64,000 nt of DNA from Coenobita brevimanus. Taxonomy: Eukaryota > Arthropoda > Malacostraca > Decapoda > Coenobitidae. A program made the translations under genes and the position numbers. Below the pieces are notes generated by a model. It did no database searches. It was not told where the DNA came from and saw nothing but the letters and a program-made list of their open reading frames with translations. Below are positions 40,876-51,217 of this stretch, one piece after another. Each line of letters begins with the position of its first letter. Positions within the stretch are counted from its first letter, which is position 1. Location of the stretch: assembly GCA_032717465.1 (NCBI GenBank), contig CM064713.1, positions 6,061,001 through 6,125,000 on the forward strand, written 5' to 3'.

Positions 40876-41835
40876 TCAAGCTCGTACTGTCCCGTTTCTT
40901 AAACCATATTTATCGTACATGTCCTTAAATTTGTGAATTGTTTTGGAACACACTATTTCATTCGGTAGTGCATTCCACTGATCATTTGCTCTATCTGGGA
41001 AACTAAATTTCCTTATGTCTTTATCACCTCTCCTTATGCAGTTTTTTGCAGTGTCCTCTTGCTGATGCTTCCCCATAGGTTAAGTAATCATTTATGTCTA
41101 TTTTCTCTTTCCCTGATATGCCGGAGATAGTCTGTTATTGATAATCACACCTAGGTCCTTCTCTCTTTCTGATGTGTACAGGATTTTATTTCCTAACGTA
41201 TAACCCCAATCAGGTCTTTTTCCACTTTTACCAAACTTGATTACATGACACTTGTCCACACTGATTTCCATTTGCCATGTATTACTCCATTTATGAAGTT
41301 TATTTGATTCTTTTTGTAGCTCTTTACAAGAGTCTGTGTTAGTAATTCTCCTTTGTATTTTTGCATCATCTGCAAATATATTTAAATAGCTTTCATTTCC
41401 AGCGTTATTGTCTATATCATGTATATACATTAAAAACATGATTGGTGCCAGCACTGAGCCTCGTGGTACTCCACTAGTCACTTCTTTCCATGATGTGTAA
41501 TTTCCCCTTAGTACTGTTCTCATTTCTCTTCTTATGAGAAAATCTTGCATCCAACAATACAGTTTGCCTCGAATTCCTCCTTGATGGTACAGTTTCCATA
41601 AAAGTCTTTGGTGTGGTACTGTGTCAAATGCTTTCTTGAAATCTAAATAGATACTGTCCACCCATCCTTCTCTTTCCTGTAATGTGTCTGTTACTCTGTC
41701 ATAGTAGCTCAACAAAATTGGTAACACATGATTTTCCTTTTCTGAAACCAAACTGTCTTTCTGTTATCATATTGTGTTCTTCTAGATAATTTACCCAAGC
41801 TTTTCTTATAAGCTTTTCTAATACCTTGCTTACAA
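40876..41835 (-). pseudogene. CR1-B1 reverse transcriptase, carboxy half
   Basis: ERQFGFRKGKSCVTNFVELL, then DSIYLDFKKAFDTVPHQRLL (motif A), TSGVPRGSVLAPIMFLMYIH (motif B), SYLNIFADDAKIQRRITN (motif C, FADD), MEISVDKCHVIKFGKSGKRP and EKDLGVIINNRLSP (41751-41098). A segment is deleted near 41095 relative to B2, and the terminal FPDRANDQWNALPNEIVCSK block follows (41076-40876). The Arg for Gln change in motif B (GVPRGS) is unusual. Confidence 0.88.
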
Positions 41836-41999
41836 CACTGTTTTTTTTTTTTTTTTTTTTTATGCGAGGAAGAAGGAACCAAAGGCCATGAGCCCACAGT
41901 AACAGTTCCCTCCAAGAGAAAAACAAAATACAATAGAGAGCCAAATTCAAGATCCGATCATTTTGAGATGCCTGGACACACTGCGTTTGAAAGACTGGA

Positions 42000-43825
42000 G
42001 ATCATAGGCAGCAGGAAATACAGACAGAGGGAGACAGTTCCAGAGCTGACCTGTTGCATGAATGAAAGACTGGGAGTAACGGTTAACTCTTGCATTAGAG
42101 AGTTGGACAGAAAAGGGATGAGAGTTTGCTGCCAGACGGGTGTTACGCCCGTCGTAGAGGTGGAGGAATGCAAGCAGACAGTTCAGAGGAGCAGTGACCA
42201 TTAAAGTAGCGATAGAAAAGAGATAAAGATGCAACAGTGCGGCGAAGAGACAGAGGTTGAAGGGAGTCAGTAAGAGGAGGAGAGTTAATGAGACGAAAAG
42301 CCTTTGACTCCACCCTATTGAGAAGAGCTGCATGTGGGGAGCCTCCCCACACATGAGAGTTGTAGTTCCACCACACAGGGGCGGATAAAACCCTGTATAG
42401 AGTCAATTGTGCAGGGGGTAAAGAAAGAGCTGAGTCGGCTTAGTGACAATCTAATCTCTTGGAAGCAGATTTTACAAGAGATGTAATATGATCTTTCCAA
42501 GATAAGTCCTGAGTAAATGAAACCCCAAGCATGTTCAAGGATGATGCAGGATTAATCTGAATATTATTAAACATTAGTGGGTATACCTGTGGAAGATTTT
42601 GTCGGGTTGATAGGTGTAAGAACTGAGTCTTAGAAGCATTAAAGACAACCATATTATTTTTACCCCAGTCAGAGATATGAGCCAAGTCAGACATTAGGTG
42701 TGCCTTAGCCTCATCCCTTGTTTCTTGAAGTAACTGTTGAGATGGGCGTTATGGGAACCGAATGGAAAGGTGAAGGGTGGAGTCATCAGCGTATGAGTGG
42801 ATAGGGTTAGATGTACAGCTTAGAAGATCATTGATGAATAAAAGGAAGAGAGTTGGTGATAGGACAGAGCCCTGAGGAACACCACTGTTGATAGATCTAG
42901 GAGAAGAACGATGGCTGCCGTCTACGACAGCAGCTATAGAACGACCAGGTGAAGCTAGCGATGGAAGGTACAGATAGAAGGATAGAAACCGTAGGAGGGC
43001 AGTTTGGAAATTAAAGATTTTATGCCAGACTCGAGATCGAAAGCCTTGAGATGTCAAGTGCAATGGCAAAGCTTTTCAGCAAAGTCCCGAAAGGAGGATG
43101 ACCAGGAGTCTGAAAGGTAGAGGGGAGAAGATCGCCAGTGGAGCGTCTCTGGACGGAACCCATACTGACGATCGGAAAGAAGGTTGTGATAGGAAAGATG
43201 CCTTAAAATTTTTTATTAAGAATTGACTCGGAAAACTTTTGAAATACAGGACGTTAAAGCAATTGGACGATAGTTGGAGGGTTGGGAGTGGTCACACTCT
43301 TCTTTGGGACTGGCTGAATGAGAGCAAACTTCCAGCAAGAAGGAAAGGTACAAGTTGACAGACAAAGGCGAAATAGTTTGCCTAGGCAGGGTGTAAGCAC
43401 AGAAGCACTGTTTTTGAGAACAACAGGAGGGACCCCATCAGGCCCATATGCCTTGTTAGTACTGAGGCCAGTAATGGCAGAAAATACATCAACTGAAGAA
43501 ATTTTAATGTCAGCCATGAGGAAGTCAGAGGGGGGAAGTGATGGAGGAACAGCACCGGAATCGTCTAAGGTGGAATTGGAGGAGAAAGTCTGTGCGAAGA
43601 GATCTGCTTTATCAGTAGAAGAAATAGCTACAGCACCATCAGAGTAGAAAAGAGGAGGGAAGGATGATGAGGTAAAGTTGTTAGAAAGATTTTTGGCAAG
43701 GTGCCAGAAGGAGCGGGAAGAATTCGAGTTGGAGAGTTGAGAGCATTTAGTATGGATGAAATTATTTTTAGTAGAGCGAAGAACAGACTTAGCACGATTC
43801 CGGGGCAGAAACGTAAAGATTATGT
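42000..43825 (-). pseudogene. Reverse transcriptase of the nested family N LINE
   Basis: Fragments follow the intact relative at 62112: AITGLSTNKAYGPDGVPPVV (43517-43254), INSGVPQGSVLSPTLFLLFI and SNPIHSYADDSTLHLSIRFP (43069-42749), ISDWGKNNMVVFNASKTQFL (42694-42440), and SLCLYFLLPM-type terminal frames (42406-41947). Several frameshifts occur, e.g. after VPKK near 43290 and around motif A near 43060. The YADD box is intact. Confidence 0.86.
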
Positions 43826-43828
43826 GAT

Positions 43829-44868
43829 TCAGGGGTGGGGTTGGCTCCGGTACCTTTTGTAGGCCATCTCCTTGTTGCGGACAGCATTAGAACAAGCGTG
43901 ATTAAACCAAGGCTTTCTTGCGTTAGTCAAAGGATATGAGAAAGGAATGTATGCTTCCATGCCCGAGAGAATAACCTCTGTAATGCGCAAGGCACACTCA
44001 GATGGCTCACGGCCATGGAAGCAATAATCATTCCAGGGAAAATCAAAGAAGTACTGCCTGAGGGCCTCCCCAGTCCGCAGCTCCAAAATGCGCAGTAGAG
44101 ACGTTTCCCTGGAGGGTCCGTGAGGCCGAACTGGAGCGATAGGACAGGTTAAGGTAATAAGGTTGTGATCGGAGGAGCCCAACGGAGAGAAAAGATTAAC
44201 AGAGTAAGCAGAAGGATTAGTTGTGAGGAAGAGGTCAAGTATGTTGGAGCTCTCTCCAAGGCGGTCAGGGATACGGGTAGGGTGCTGTGCAAGCTGCTCT
44301 AGGTCATTAAGGATAGAAAAGATGTAGGCTTGTTCACCAGGTGGATCCGTGAAAGGGGAGGAGAGCCAAAGGTGGTGGTGAACATTGAAATCTCCTAGAA
44401 TGGAGATTTCAGAGAAAGGAGAAATGGACAGAATGTGTTCCATCGTAGAAGTAAGATAGTCGAAGAATTTTTGATAGTCAGTAGAATTAGGGGATAAGTA
44501 AACAGCACAGATATATTTAGTCAGAGAATGACAGGAAAGCCAAAGCCAGAGAGTGGAGAATTCAGAAGAATCAAGTTCAGGAACACGAGAGCAAGATAAG
44601 TCGTTGCGTATGTATACACAACAGCCACCTTTGGCTTTGAAATGAGTATAGAGAAAGTAGGAGGATACAGAAAAGGGTTTGCTGTCAGTTGCCTCAGACA
44701 GCTGAGTCTCCGTTAGAAAAAGAAGGTGAGGTTTAGAGGAGGAGGTGGTGGTGCTCAACAGAGCGAAAGTTAGATGAAAGGCCGCGAATGTTGCAGAAAT
44801 GAAGAAGAAGAGAGTCAGACAGTGGTTCCAGGCACCTCGAGTCGTCACCGGGAGAGGGGCAGATGATA
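43829..44868 (-). pseudogene. AP-endonuclease of the family N LINE
   Basis: The frame contains [20 protein letters not shown] (catalytic Glu block), [40 protein letters not shown] (GDFN), [20 protein letters not shown] and [13 protein letters not shown] (SDH), then the linker [20 protein letters not shown]. All metal-binding and catalytic residues look intact. The open frame actually starts in CR1-B1 RT at 45145 and reads across the insertion junction near 44868, giving a 438-codon chimera. Confidence 0.88.
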
Positions 44869-45299
44869 CTGGTCGGTATTTGAGTGGATTCTGTCTATTC
44901 CCTTTCTTGAATAAGGGAAGAATGTTTGCTTTCTTCCAAATATCAGGTAGTTTACCTTGACTCAAGGATTTCTTGAAAATTAAAAATAATGGTTTACTTA
45001 ACTCCTTTGCACATTCATGTAGTACCCAACATGAAATTTCATCAGGACCATTTGCTTTTCCTTTGTCTAATTTACTTAGCTCCTCCTGTATTACTTTTTC
45101 TGATGTCTGTATATCTGGTAGTATGTGTGGGCATGCATGTTCCACATAATCCCTCTCAAAATTTTTTTCCTCTGTAAAAACTAATAGGAATTTCTTGTTT
45201 AGTGCTTCACAAATATCCTTCTCTTGTGTATTGGTGATTCCCTCATCCGTAATGGATTGTATATTATCTTTTACTTTGGTTTTGCTTCTGATGTAGCTG
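44869..45299 (-). pseudogene. CR1-B1 RT, amino-terminal blocks
   Basis: [40 protein letters not shown] and [15 protein letters not shown]. These are RT blocks 1-2 of the CR1 group, colinear with B2 (56909-56601). The preceding [15 protein letters not shown] reads up to the Tc1 insertion site. Confidence 0.88.
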
Positions 45300-45301
45300 T
45301 A

Positions 45302-46690
45302 CAGTGCTCGTCAGAAGTATGGAGCGCCCTGCGTCCCTCCTGAGAAACAAGCCTTTCAACATTGAAAAAACATATAAATAATGCATTTTATTTACCTTTA
45401 GTGCTTCGTAGGGTAGCCTTTACGTTTCTTCACGGACCTGAGACGTCTTGGAAGTGAAAGGGCGAGGCTCCTGAGATGCTGGAGCGGTATTTTGTCCCAG
45501 GAGTCACGAATGGCAGCTTCCAGCTTAGGCAGAGAGCTCACGTCCTTCCCTCGGAGACTCTTCTTTATGAGGTACCAGAGGTTTTCAATCGGGTTGAGGT
45601 CTGGGCTATTTCCTGGCCAGTCTGTCATGAATGATACCTCGCAGTCACGAAGCCAATTGGTGACCGATTTGGCCTTGTGAGCAGGTGCACCGTCCTGCTG
45701 AAACACTCGTGCACCTGTTAGTTCGAAGGAGTCTGGTAAATGATCACACAGAAGCTCCAGGTAAACATCCTGATTCACTCTGAGGTTCTTGGGAAGTACA
45801 ACAAGCTTCCCCAAACCCTTCCCTGAGAAACAACCCCATACCATGAGTGAATCAGGATGTTTAACTGTGCTTTCTACATACCGTGGGTCAAGTGGGTCAC
45901 TACCTTTGCATGCTCCTCTGTTACAGGTAACACTAAACGTTGCCTCATCAGACCACAACACTGACAACCATTGCTCTCACCCCAGTTTAGATATTTATTA
46001 GCAAAGGCAAGCCTACGAATTCTCTGGCTGCTAGAGAGAAGAGGCTTTTTCACAGGCCTGTGACTTGTGTAACCAAGCTCATGCACCCTACGAGACACTG
46101 TTCTCACTGACACCTCACCAACACTTCTGGGTTGCTCTCCTTAATTTTCCTTGCACTCACACGAGGATTAAACTCCACTGCACGTTTTAAAACATTAACA
46201 GACCTTGGGGAAGTTTTCCTAGGCCTACCAGACCTCGGTTTCTTTGTGGGAACTTCACCACTGTTTTCCTCCTGAAACCGCGCTTACACCAACGACGCAC
46301 TGTCGATCGTGCCACACCAACCAATTCACTAATTTCCTTTGTCTGGTGGCCTGCCTCCTTTAGAGCAATGATCTGGGATATGATTTCACTCGATAGTTCA
46401 CGGGTAGGTGCCATAACAAAGTTTTAAAGGCCAAAACACTGCGGGACACTCGGTAAAAAATGGCGCAATTTGAGAGGGACACTCGGCGGAGTTCCTCTCT
46501 CAGGCAGCTCCGTGGGGCTTAATTGAGGCGAGGAACCAACCAGCGTGTCGGAAGGCCTCAGGCTACCGTGACGTCATGCTCGGAGCTCAAACTTGTGGCT
46601 CAATTCTTACCCCCAAAAATGGGTGATTCTTTTTGGGCCATAAGTATTGCGCGCCCGGCGGACAACGCTGAATACTTCTGACGAGTACTG
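45302..46690 (-). mobile_element. Tc1-like transposon, 1389 bp, nearly intact
   Basis: The termini CAGTGCTCGTCAGAAGTAT and ATACTTCTGACGAGTACTG are inverted with one mismatch, with TA at 45300-45301 and 46691-46692. Without the element the CR1-B1 frame KLFYSYIRSK is restored, proving the boundaries. It holds one transposase gene on the minus strand with a few frameshifts. Confidence 0.95.
45398..46414 (-). pseudogene. Tc1-family DDE transposase (frameshifted)
   Basis: It begins MAPTRELSSEIISQIIALKE, with a helix-turn-helix (TKEISELVGVARSTVRRWCK) and a second one after frameshifts (VRTVSRRVHELGYTSHRPVK). The catalytic domain (45967-45398) has VLWSDEATF (first Asp), VFQQDGAPAHK (second Asp) and WPGNSPDLNPIENLW (Glu). 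By my count 35 residues separate the second Asp and the Glu, so DD35E rather than the usual DD34E. It ends KKRKGYPTKH. Frameshifts lie near 46270, 46110 and 45970. It would cut and paste the flanking TIR element. Confidence 0.93.
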
Positions 46691-46692
46691 TA

Positions 46693-47890
46693 AAATAGCT
46701 TCGGTTGATCACTACTTTTATTTATGATATCCTCCTCAAACTGTTTTTGGGCTTCCCTCCTTATTCTTGTATAATTGTTTCTTGCCTGTTTGTAATTATT
46801 ATATGCCCTTTCACTATTGTGTCTTCAGTATTTATTCGACAACAAATCTTTTTTCTTTTGATTATTTACATTTCGTACTGAACCATTTCTTTCTTTTCTT
46901 TTCTGCTTCTTTGTGCTGTGGGATGTACTTCTGGACTCCTATTTCATAAAGGTCACAGAATTTTTTATATATAGCATTTAAATCTTGTCCTCTAAGCTCC
47001 TTTCCCCAATCAATTTCTAAGAAGTACTTCTTTAGGTCATGATAGTTTCCCTTTTCATAGTTTAGGCTCTTCTTGTAACTTTCATTGCTGTTAACTATGT
47101 CATATGCTATCCTGAAGTTGCAATTTAGTACTGCATGGTCGCTTTTGCCGAATGGAGGGTGGTATATTAAATTGTCAATATCGTTTTCTTGCCTAGTAAA
47201 TATGAGATCTAGCACTGAGGGTATACCGAGTCCTCTTTTTCTAGTGCTTTCCCTTACATGTTGCATTAGGAAAAACTCTTGCAGGAGATCCAGGAGCTTT
47301 TGGTCCCAACAGCTTTCTTGGCTTATTATATCTAGAGTATTCCAATTCATATTTGTATTAAAATCTCCAGTTAGTATAATTCTTTCCAATTTCTCTTCCA
47401 TTTTATGTAGTAATGATCTGAAACTCTGAATTGTATTCTCTGCCAGGTCCTCATACTCATCTCTTTCCCATGTGTTTGACTTGGGTGGCATGTACAAATT
47501 GGCTACAATTACTTTCCCTTCAATTGTACTGATCTCTACTGCAATCAGTACTACTTGTGAGGGTATATCTAGTTCTATTTCTTTGACTTTTAGATTTTTC
47601 TTAGTTTATATTATAATTCCTCCTCCTTTTTTTAAGTTCCTATCTCTTCTCCATACATTATATTCCTCTAAGTTTAGGATGTCATTTGATAGCCTTGGTG
47701 TTAATTTTGTTTCAGTTAGGCATATTATATGTGGTTCATTTTCTCTGATATAATCATTCATCTCTAATAATTTAGATACCATTGCATCCACATTTGAGTA
47801 CATCAACTTAATCATCTTGTTTATATACTTGTCATGACTTGGTTCTACTACCTTCCTCCTTTTCATTCCCTCGTATTTATGTACCACTTT
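46693..47890 (-). pseudogene. CR1-B1 AP-endonuclease and linker
   Basis: KLMYSNVDAMVSKLLEMNDY, ENEPHIICLTETKL (47887-47606), YMPPKSNTWERDEYEDLAEN, RIILTGDFNTNMNWNTLDI (GDFN), SVLDLIFTRQENDIDNLIYH and PFGKSDHAVLNCNF (SDH) in 47497-46862. The linker KKRKKWFSTKCK follows. There is one break near 47600 (GGGIII then stop). Catalytic residues are intact. Confidence 0.9.
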
Positions 47891-47899
47891 CGTACCTGC

Positions 47900-48875
47900 A
47901 ATCCTATTATTTTGTAAAAAAATGTATTCTTCTCCTCCTCTGATCTTCCATCATTTTTTGTTTTTGCTTCCTCCCTCTTCTCTTTCAGTAATTCCAGTTC
48001 CTCTTGTGTTAGGCATCTTTTTATCCATACATTTTTGAACTCCTCTTTTTCCATATGATTCTTTGCATTTTTTAGTATCTCCTTCACGGTGTTTACACTC
48101 TGGAAGGTTACCTTTAAGGGTCTTGACTTGCTTCTCTCATATTCCCTAACCTTTTGTGTTCCTCTATGTCTTTACTACAGATTTCCTCTGATACTTCTTT
48201 CAATATGCCCATTATATTTGCCATCTCCTTTTTGTCTCTTGAGATCTTGTTTTTTACTTCTTCCTCTTCTATACCAGTGATTACTATAGATTTGTTGACA
48301 TCTACTGAATCTCTGACTAACTTAGGATTGTTTTGGATCATTCTTTTCACTTCCTTTTTAATGCTTTTTTCTTCCACTCTAGTTTCTAAGTCTTTCTTTA
48401 CTTTCACCATTTCAGCATAAGTGGTTTCCACATCATTTTTGTAGCTTTGCAGAACTTCATTCACCTGTGTTATCTTCTCCTCAATATCACTGCTCTGGTC
48501 TATCAGAATGCTTACTTACCTAATTGTCTCTGTATCATTTTTGAACTCTTCCATAATACTCTCATGGTTGACAACTGTACTTGCCATTTCACTAATTTTT
48601 CTCCTAAGCAAACCCAGTTCTACTGTCAGTTCACCTATGGTTATGTCTTTCTTGTTGACTTCCTTTCCTAATTTTTCTATTTCATCCTTTTTCAAGTGCA
48701 TCTGTTTCTTAATTTCATCAATCTCATTTTGAAAAGCCGTCTCTAGCCTGTGTACTCGTTCAACCAGTTTATTGTAAGTCTCCATTTCAACCATTTCTTG
48801 GTAGAAATCATCGTCCTGCTTTCTACCTTTATCCCTTTTCTTTTCCAAATTTGCTTTACTAAAGTATGTGTTCAT
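47900..48875 (-). pseudogene. CR1-B1 ORF1-like coiled-coil protein region
   Basis: It begins MNTYFSKANLEKKRDKGRKQ, followed by a long heptad-repeat region (YNKLVERVHRLETAFQNEID onward). It then has DVNKSIVITGIEEEEVKNKI, an RRM-like strand as in LINE ORF1 proteins, and EEFKNVWIKRCLTQEELELL. Three frames (48875-48516, 48464-48114, 48087-47863) are separated by single lesions and flow into the endonuclease. The order matches CR1-A2. It probably binds RNA. Whether ORF1 and APE-RT were one protein is inference. Confidence 0.72.
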
Positions 48876-49164
48876 GTTGTTGTACTAAAAGTACATATGG
48901 TACTTACATTCCCTGGGGCAGTTGTAGACAAAACAAACGATCAGCTGATTGTGCGCATTCTTACTCTAATTTGTTTTCTTTTCTGTTTGAACAAGTCTTG
49001 CTTTAAGACTTCTTTTTTTTTCTTTCTTTTTATTTATTAGAACATCATTTAGTCTAACCTGGTACTGAGCTTGGCTCATATAAAGATACTAATTTAGGTA
49101 ATGCCACTGGCCAAGTTGGCCGTTTATGGAGTGATGGCGGCGAGCGTCTGGTCTCCTTGGTGCC
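48876..49164 (-). other. CR1-B1 leader (5' UTR)
   Basis: About 290 bases upstream of the ORF1-like start, with A-rich and T-rich runs. It begins GGCACCAAGGAGACCAGACG directly after an (AC)n tract. CR1-type LINE leaders hold an internal Pol II promoter, but I see no distinctive motif to claim one. Confidence 0.5.
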
Positions 49165-49182
49165 GTGTGTGTGTGTGTGTGT
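49165..49182. repeat. (GT)n microsatellite between two LINEs
   Basis: GTGTGTGT run between the 3' end of CR1-A6 and the 5' end of CR1-B1 (both minus strand). Confidence 0.9.
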
Positions 49183-50262
49183 GTTTACCTAGTTGTGATA
49201 AACAGGAAATGAGCTACGCTCGTGGGGTTCCATTTCTGTTTCTCAATAAGTCAAATTCTGATTTGACCTCTAAGAGTTTAGACTGGACAATCTCTTTGTC
49301 CAGGCTATTCCACAGGTCTATGCATCTATATGGAAAACAAAATTTCTTGATATTCTTCATGCAACTTGGCTTTTTCAGTTTCATTCTGTGTCCTCTTGTT
49401 ACTCTCCCATCCCATAGAAACAGATCATCTCTCAATTTTTTCTACTCCCATCATGGCCCAGTACACGGCAATTATGTCACCCCTCTCTCTTCTTTCTTTT
49501 AAGGAAGGCAGATCCAGCTTTTTCAGCCTTTCTCTGTACGACAGACATGCCAGGTTAGGGGCCATCTTGGCTGCTATTCTTTGTATTCTCTCAATGTTTA
49601 TATCTTTCTTTTTGTGTGGGGACCACACAACTGCTGCATATTCCAACCTGGGGAGGATCATACCCACTATCAATTTTTTCATCATCTCATCCATGTAATG
49701 AAATGCTACTCTAATGTTAGTCAAGAGATTATATGTCTCTCTAACTAACTTGTTGATGTGTATTTCGGGTGACAAATTATCCTGGACCAGCACTCCCAAA
49801 GCTTTCTCTTCTCTCCCTTTTGTGAATGGTTCATTATCCTTCAAATAATTCAGTGATGGTCTCTTGGTACTTTTACCCATTTCCAATATTTTACATTTTT
49901 TTGCACTGAATTTCATTCCCCACATCTGGCTCCAATCATGAATCCTATATAGGTCCTCCGGCAGGATTATATATTCTTCTTCAACTTCTACTCTCCACAA
50001 AATATTTACATTATCAGCAAACAGACTTGCATAACTGTTCAATCCATCTACCATAATTGTTTATATAAATCACGAACATTACAGATGCTAACACCGTACC
50101 CTATGGGACTCCACGTGTTACTTCCCTCCATCTAGACATCCTGTCCTTTACTACTGTCCTCATTTGTGTCTCTCAAGAAGTCTCTCATCCACTCCAGGAG
50201 GTTCCCCTTCAGTCCTCCTGTATGCTCCAATATCCACATTAGTTACTTATAGGGTACCTTGT
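49183..50262 (-). pseudogene. CR1-like LINE family A, copy A6 (3' part)
   Basis: It begins at RT motif A (AFDKVP, near 50262) and carries MVDGLNSYASLFADNVNILW, in which motif C FADD has become FADN. It continues with EKALGVLVQDNLSPEIHINK, LPRLEYAAVVWSPHKK (50054-49425) and CIDLWNSLDKEIVQSKLLEV (49435-49214) to the 3' end TCACAACTAGGTAAAC at 49183. The 5' edge coincides exactly with the 3' tail of RTE-C2. The FADN change kills catalysis. Confidence 0.88.
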
Positions 50263-51217
50263 CAAAGGCTTTCGTTTTCGTTTTCATTTTTAAAGGCTCC
50301 AACATGCTTGCATGTGTCGGCCTTGGTCACCTAACGGTGGCTCTCCACGCTGCACGATCCATTGCAGCCTCCCTGTTCAGTCCCTTAACCCTGAGGTCAC
50401 ACTTAATGACCTCGTCCCATGTCTTTCTCGGTCTACCCCTCATAACCCCACCCCCAATATTAACACTTCTCACCTTCCTCATCCAGTTATCATCCCCCAT
50501 CCTCCAGCACACAATATGTCTCCCAAATAACAAAACTCTTCCACACACTCAAGAGATTCACCAGGAAGTTTAATCCTTTTATGCCTGACAATCTCCACCT
50601 GCTCTCCCCGACACGCCGCACACATAAAATCAGCATTATCTCGCTGTCTGCCTCTGATACCACTACATCACTTGTGCACCCATTTATCACAAACACCGCA
50701 CAAGATGGAATTACTTCCCACACCCTTGTGGCAAACTGCACATGGTCACTCTCCCTCGTCTTTGACAGTACCGCCACCAACCCTTGATATCATCACTTGT
50801 TTTATCTGCATTTACCCTTAAGCCCTTGTGCCCCATACCATCTCTCCAATTCCTAAATCTTTCCTCTGCCTCCCTTTTGTTCTCTGCAATCAGTACCAAA
50901 TCATCAGCATACAACATCTCCCACATGAGTCCATTTCTGAAGTCACGTGACAGGGCTTCAAGTACCATGATAAACAACATATGACTCAAAACTGACCTCT
51001 GATGCACACCAACTTTCACAGAAAACTCATCACTCAAATCTCCATTCACTCTTACCTGGGTGTGAGCACCCACATACATAGCCATAACCACTCTAACCAG
51101 CCACTCCTCCAAGCCAAGCTTTTTCATTGCCCACGTCAACACCTCTCTAGGGACTCTGTCAAAGGCCTTTTCCAAATCAACAAAAACAAAATACGGATCC
51201 CCTTTCTTACCAATATA

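Larger units (their letters stand above)
41842..44868 (-). mobile_element. Jockey/L2-like LINE (family N), 3-kb copy nested in CR1-B1
   Basis: On the minus strand it starts near 44868 inside an endonuclease frame and ends with the 3' UTR GGTTCCTTCTTCCTCGCAT and a poly(A) tail seen as T(20) at 41842-41861. It splits the RT of CR1-B1; B2 (56600-56650) shows the intact site (ACAATACTGG..., ATACTGGTTGG). It is colinear with the copy at 62112-63930. Confidence 0.9.
40845..49164 (-). mobile_element. CR1-like LINE family B, copy B1, full length, with two nested elements
   Basis: Read on the minus strand: leader (49164-48876), coiled-coil ORF1-like region (48875-47900), APE (47890-46693), [Tc1 45302-46690], RT amino part (45299-44869), [Jockey/L2-like LINE 44868-41842], RT palm and carboxy end (41840-40876), and 3' end with AATTAGGTAA-like repeat (near 40845). 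Without the inserts it is about 4 kb. The 3' repeats and missing poly(A) fit CR1. Copy B2 (55315-57045) lacks both inserts and serves as control for the second. Confidence 0.9.
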
